Positions 62,555-64,000 of a stretch of 64,000 nucleotides of DNA are shown here, in pieces. A model generated the notes under the pieces. The model saw nothing but the letters and a program-made list of their open reading frames with translations. It was not told the origin of the DNA and did no database searches. Source of the stretch: Ruania alkalisoli (GTDB lineage: Bacteria > Actinomycetota > Actinomycetes > Actinomycetales > Beutenbergiaceae); the NCBI RefSeq assembly GCF_014960965.1, contig NZ_CP063169.1, positions 467,581 through 531,580 on the forward strand, given 5' to 3'. How positions within the stretch are numbered: the stretch's first letter is position 1; every line of letters begins with the position of its first letter. The translations under genes and the position numbers were made by a program.

Positions 62555-62701
62555 GGACTAAGGCCAGGGCATCGCCCACATCGACGAGGGATTCTCTGGA
62601 TGGCGTGGGGTCTGGGGTGAGACGTGGCCCCGATGACCGGGTGTCCACAACCCCTGGGGTGACGCCGGCAGGGTGGGGGTGGTCGCTTCTACGGTGCACG
62701 G

Positions 62702-63676
62702 ATGGCGAGCAGAAATGAGCACCTGAACCCGCATGACGCGATGTTCCGCGCGGTGGTGGGTGTGCCGGCGAATGCGGCGTCGGTGCTGGCCTCGGTGCTT
62801 CCCGCGGAGGTCGCGGGCGGGTTTGACCTGGGAGGTCTACGTCCCGAGCCGGGAAGTTTTGTCGATGCGGAGATGCGCCAGCGGCACACAGACCTCCTGT
62901 TCAGTACCCACCTGAACGGGAAGCCGGCGCTGGTGTATGTGCTCGTGGAGCACCAGGCCAGCTCAGATCGGTGGATGGCGTTGCGCGTGCTGGAGTACGT
63001 CACGCGGATCTGTGACCGGTACCGCGCCCAGCATTCCCGTGAGCGAACCTTGCCGGCGGTGCTGCCGGTGGTCGTCTATCAGGGACGGCGCCGATGGAAT
63101 GCGCCCACCAGGCTGGAGGCACTGTACGACGTTGACGCCAAGCAGGCGCTGGGCGAGTTTCTGCCCCGGCATCAGTTCGTGTTGCAGGACTTGACGGGAG
63201 TGGAGGTGGAGGCGTTGCTGGCAGCACCGTTGACTCCGGCGGCCCGGTTGGCGTTGGCGATGCTGCGGTTCGCACCTGATCAGCAGCACCTGGCACAGGT
63301 GCTGGATCAGTTCATCGATGACCTGCTGATCCTGATCGGCAAGCACCCAGCGGATCGGATGTTCGCGACTATCATGGAGTACGCCTACCAGGTCAGCGAT
63401 ACGAACCCGGAAGAGTTGCAGACGTTCTTCCACGATCTCGGACCCCAGGCACAGGAGGCCTATATGTCCAACACACTTGAACGAGGCGTCGCACAGGGCG
63501 TCGCCAAGGGGCGCGCGGAGGGCGCAGCAGCCATGCTCACCCGTGTGCTGGCTGCTCAGTTCGGTGCCCTCACCCCCGAGCAGTCCGCCCGCATCCAGGC
63601 GGCGACACCCGACCAACTCGACGCCTGGGTCGACCGCTTCACCGACGCCACCAGCATCGACGACGTCCTCCGCTGA
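62702..63676 (+). CDS. Rpn-family recombination-promoting nuclease (PD-(D/E)XK)
   Basis: This 324-residue protein matches the Rpn/transposase_31 family. NPHDAMFRAVVG is the N-cap, RQRHTDLLFSTHLNGKPALVYVLVEHQAS carries the nuclease Asp and E-x-Q motif, LPAVLPVVVYQGRRRWNAP follows, and the C-terminal tail has a Gly-rich repeat (RGVAQGVAKGRAEGAA). Relatives cut DNA and raise recombination in E. coli. It is not part of the sugar regulon; it sits between that regulon and an IS110 copy and may have come with mobile DNA. Catalytic positions look intact. Confidence 0.85.
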   Translation: MASRNEHLNPHDAMFRAVVGVPANAASVLASVLPAEVAGGFDLGGLRPEPGSFVDAEMRQRHTDLLFSTHLNGKPALVYVLVEHQASSDRWMALRVLEYVTRICDRYRAQHSRERTLPAVLPVVVYQGRRRWNAPTRLEALYDVDAKQALGEFLPRHQFVLQDLTGVEVEALLAAPLTPAARLALAMLRFAPDQQHLAQVLDQFIDDLLILIGKHPADRMFATIMEYAYQVSDTNPEELQTFFHDLGPQAQEAYMSNTLERGVAQGVAKGRAEGAAAMLTRVLAAQFGALTPEQSARIQAATPDQLDAWVDRFTDATSIDDVLR

Positions 63677-63757
63677 CCTGCACGTTGGCGCCTGCGTGGG
63701 CGCCAGCCACCCGCTACACGTCTCACGTGTGCGTCCCTCACGCTTCGACGATCCAGG

Positions 63758-63820
63758 AAATTGCTCGTCGATCTGGCGGCCAAACTCGCACGTTGGAACC
63801 GCCAGATCGACGTGCAATTT
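63758..63820. repeat. 22-bp inverted repeat next to the second IS110 copy
   Basis: Arms 63758-63779 and 63799-63820 are complementary at 21 of 22 positions (one mismatch), with a 19-base centre that can itself pair (CCAA/TTGG). It ends 17 bp from the IS110 end. It may be a terminator of the nuclease gene, a small non-autonomous element, or a target structure for IS110. Confidence 0.8.
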
Positions 63821-63837
63821 CGGGTAACTCGAATCGG

Positions 63838-64000
63838 ACGACGCTCCTATGTTCTGTCAAGGGGTGTTTGTGGGGTTGTGGTGTTCGAGTTGTCGGTAGA
63901 TGTCGCGGGCTATGTAGCGTTTGAGGCAGCGGGTGATTTCGCGGTGGGTGCGGCCTTGGGTGGTGCGGCGTTGGGCGTAGGCGCGGGTGTGTGGGTCGTG
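63838..64000 (-). mobile_element. IS110-family insertion sequence, copy 2, right end only
   Basis: All 163 bases are identical to the complement of 48834-48996, so this is the same element in opposite orientation, cut by the window edge. It contains the last 47 codons of the transposase gene (stop at 63857) and the right non-coding end. Confidence 0.95.
63857..64000 (-). CDS. IS110-family transposase, C-terminal end (5' end outside window)
   Basis: The last 47 residues, ending EHHNPTNTP, are identical to those of the transposase at 47871-48977. The remainder lies beyond the window. Confidence 0.9.
   Translation of the reverse strand, partial: HDPHTRAYAQRRTTQGRTHREITRCLKRYIARDIYRQLEHHNPTNTP

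Overview
The window is high-GC DNA with tight same-strand gene strings, many ATGA/TGATG/GTGA stop-start overlaps, Tat and lipoprotein signals, a sortase (LPXTG) anchor, and a sugar ABC importer without its own ATPase. This suggests a Gram-positive actinobacterium that eats polysaccharides, probably of the Micrococcales; the genus cannot be fixed from sequence alone. No rRNA, tRNA or CRISPR array was seen.

Region 1 (1-15.1 kb): the tail of a sulfatase, a Phd-VapC toxin-antitoxin pair, a decayed HepT/MntA remnant, and a rhamnoside locus. The rhamnoside locus has a GH78 alpha-L-rhamnosidase, a fused two-domain OppDF-type ATPase, OppC and OppB permeases, a divergent lipoprotein binding protein, and two Tat-exported beta-helix (pectate-lyase-superfamily) proteins. 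Region 2 (15.2-19.1 kb): a LysR regulator, a Tat-exported sulfatase and a LacI regulator. Region 3 (19.1-26.2 kb): a GH42 beta-galactosidase and an L-fucose oxidation pathway (fucose dehydrogenase, fuconate dehydratase, keto-deoxy-fuconate dehydrogenase, diketo-acid hydrolase) with a FadR-type regulator.

Region 4 (26.4-62.6 kb) is the most striking part. An identical 14-bp palindrome, TGCAACCGATTGCA (one copy differs by one base), lies at six promoters and ties together about 20 genes. They are nagB-nagA, an epimerase and a DHDPS-family aldolase, five Gfo/Idh/MocA proteins, a LamG-DUF1961 jelly-roll protein, a DUF4127 protein, two hydrolases, a LacI regulator, a CUT1 ABC importer with a co-transcribed sulfatase, a 2-hydroxyacid dehydrogenase and an AGE-family epimerase. 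Three giant secreted beta-propeller proteins and an enolase-superfamily enzyme follow one of the sites. I infer one regulon for taking apart a sulfated, amino-sugar-containing glycan, possibly by an oxidative (keto-sugar) route rather than ordinary hydrolysis.

Mobile DNA interrupts region 4. A decayed ISAs1-type transposase and an intact IS110 element sit at 46.8-49.0 kb. The end of a second, base-identical IS110 copy in opposite orientation runs off the right edge (63.8-64.0 kb), next to a 22-bp inverted repeat and an Rpn-type nuclease gene. The two IS110 copies bracket 14.8 kb of the regulon as inverted repeats.
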